This document shows positions 63,504 through 64,000 of a stretch of 64,000 nt of DNA, piece after piece. The notes under the pieces were generated by a model. That model did no database searches and was not told where the DNA came from. It saw only the letters and a list, made by a program, of their open reading frames with translations. The translations under genes were made by a program, and so were the position numbers. Origin of the DNA: Chitinophagales bacterium (GTDB lineage Bacteria; Bacteroidota; Bacteroidia; Chitinophagales; LD1); the NCBI GenBank assembly GCA_026129525.1, contig JAHCHW010000012.1:1-64000 (forward strand), read 5' to 3'. Numbering within the stretch: the stretch's first letter is position 1; the number at the start of each line of letters is the position of its first letter.

Positions 63504-64000
63504 CTACTTTTTGTTGATGGCAATACCGCGAATGTTTTCGAAAGTTGCCATAGGGGTTTCAACGCTTTGGGTATTGGTAAGCCAGTCCGGGATATCGCTG
63601 CCGGGGTTTGACCCGTATTCGTTAGTAACTTCGGTGCCTCCGTTTTTAGGAACCAATTTCCATGTAGCCACCAATTGCTGAATACGTACAACCCCTTCTT
63701 GCTCGCGTATGTATTTAGGTTCCGATTCTTCAGTAATAAGAATAGTTCCGGTGCGCTCGTCTTTCTCAATTTTTACACGCAGCACACAATCGCGGTCTTT
63801 AAATGGCCATGGAACATTAAACACAATTTGAGCTATGAATTCATTATCGCTGAGGCGTGCTACCACACGGGCTTTTTTGCAACGTGGCAACCACTTGGGA
63901 TAGTTATCGAAATCGGTAAGTAAGTTCAACATTTCTTCGGGCGATTCGGAAACCAGCATTACCGCTTTAGAGTCGCGCAGTTTACCCCACTTACTCTTTT
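63504..64000 (-). CDS. START-domain lipid-binding-like protein (5' end outside window)
   Basis: The frame stays open from 63504 to the window edge, so the gene is incomplete at its start. The visible part (KSKWGKLRDSKAVMLVSESPEEMLNLLTDFDNYPKWLPRCKKARVVARLSDNEF...) has the W...LRD, DxxNYPxW and central VPWPFKDRDCVLRV features of START/SRPBCC domains, which bind lipids or other hydrophobic ligands. An internal ATG at 63959 is probably not the true start. It converges on tamB, 8 bases apart. Ligand unknown. Confidence 0.82.
   Translation of the reverse strand, partial: KSKWGKLRDSKAVMLVSESPEEMLNLLTDFDNYPKWLPRCKKARVVARLSDNEFIAQIVFNVPWPFKDRDCVLRVKIEKDERTGTILITEESEPKYIREQEGVVRIQQLVATWKLVPKNGGTEVTNEYGSNPGSDIPDWLTNTQSVETPMATFENIRGIAINKK

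Overview
The window looks like a chromosomal segment of a Bacteroidota bacterium, probably Chitinophagia/Sphingobacteriia-like and at moderate G+C. Evidence: several proteins end in type IX secretion (T9SS) sorting domains; there is a PorP/SprF-like protein beside a giant PKD-repeat protein with a type B sorting domain; promoters fit the Bacteroidota -33 TTTG / -7 TAnnTTTG pattern; and a zinc-free L31 and S14, a Bacteroidota-type PurM and a TamB homologue are present. No tRNA, rRNA, CRISPR array, prophage or insertion sequence was recognised.

Layout. 0-7.2 kb: the end of a T9SS cargo gene, then a tight minus-strand operon (ABC exporter, ribulose-phosphate-epimerase-like/CBS fusion, DAHP synthase aroF, purM), then rpmI-rplT and a frameshifted T9SS gene. 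7.3-11.3 kb (plus): L31, an orphan histidine kinase, a DUF4412 protein and a GH20 hexosaminidase. 11.3-18.4 kb (minus): a shortened spc-type operon rplE-rpsN-rpsH-rplF-rplR-rpsE-rpmD-rplO-secY-map, followed by an acylphosphatase and an alpha/beta hydrolase that lacks its nucleophile. 18.6-26.8 kb (plus): rpoB-rpoC, divergent from the ribosomal operon. 26.9-30.1 kb: biotin carboxylase and a type B carboxylesterase. 30.1-37.0 kb (minus): PorP/SprF-like protein and a 1936-residue PKD adhesin. 37.2-46.8 kb: NlpC/P60 peptidase, class III-like sirtuin and a run of secreted proteins (T9SS cargo, a beta-helix lipoprotein, an Omp28-like protein), interrupted by a 42-bp minisatellite. 46.9-48 kb: radC and rpsT. 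48.1-54.3 kb: the 2-oxoglutarate dehydrogenase genes sucA-sucB-lpd with a VapBC-like toxin-antitoxin pair between sucA and sucB, then a small lipoprotein. 54.3-57.6 kb: ppx/gppA, ppk1 and a 42-residue lipoprotein. 57.6-64 kb: tsaD, tamB and an incomplete START-domain gene.

How genes work together. The aroF operon joins aromatic and purine biosynthesis to a pentose-phosphate-like enzyme. The rplE and rpoBC operons fire from back-to-back promoters that share a GC-rich CCGTCC element just after the -7 box; the same element occurs at rpmI-rplT and rpmE2, with one mismatch at rpsT. Intrinsic-terminator-like hairpins on both sides of secY suggest graded expression within the ribosomal operon. Ribosomal gene order is unusually broken: no rplX or earlier genes before rplE, no infA/rpsM/rpoA/rplQ after map, no infC before rpmI, and no rplKAJL before rpoB.
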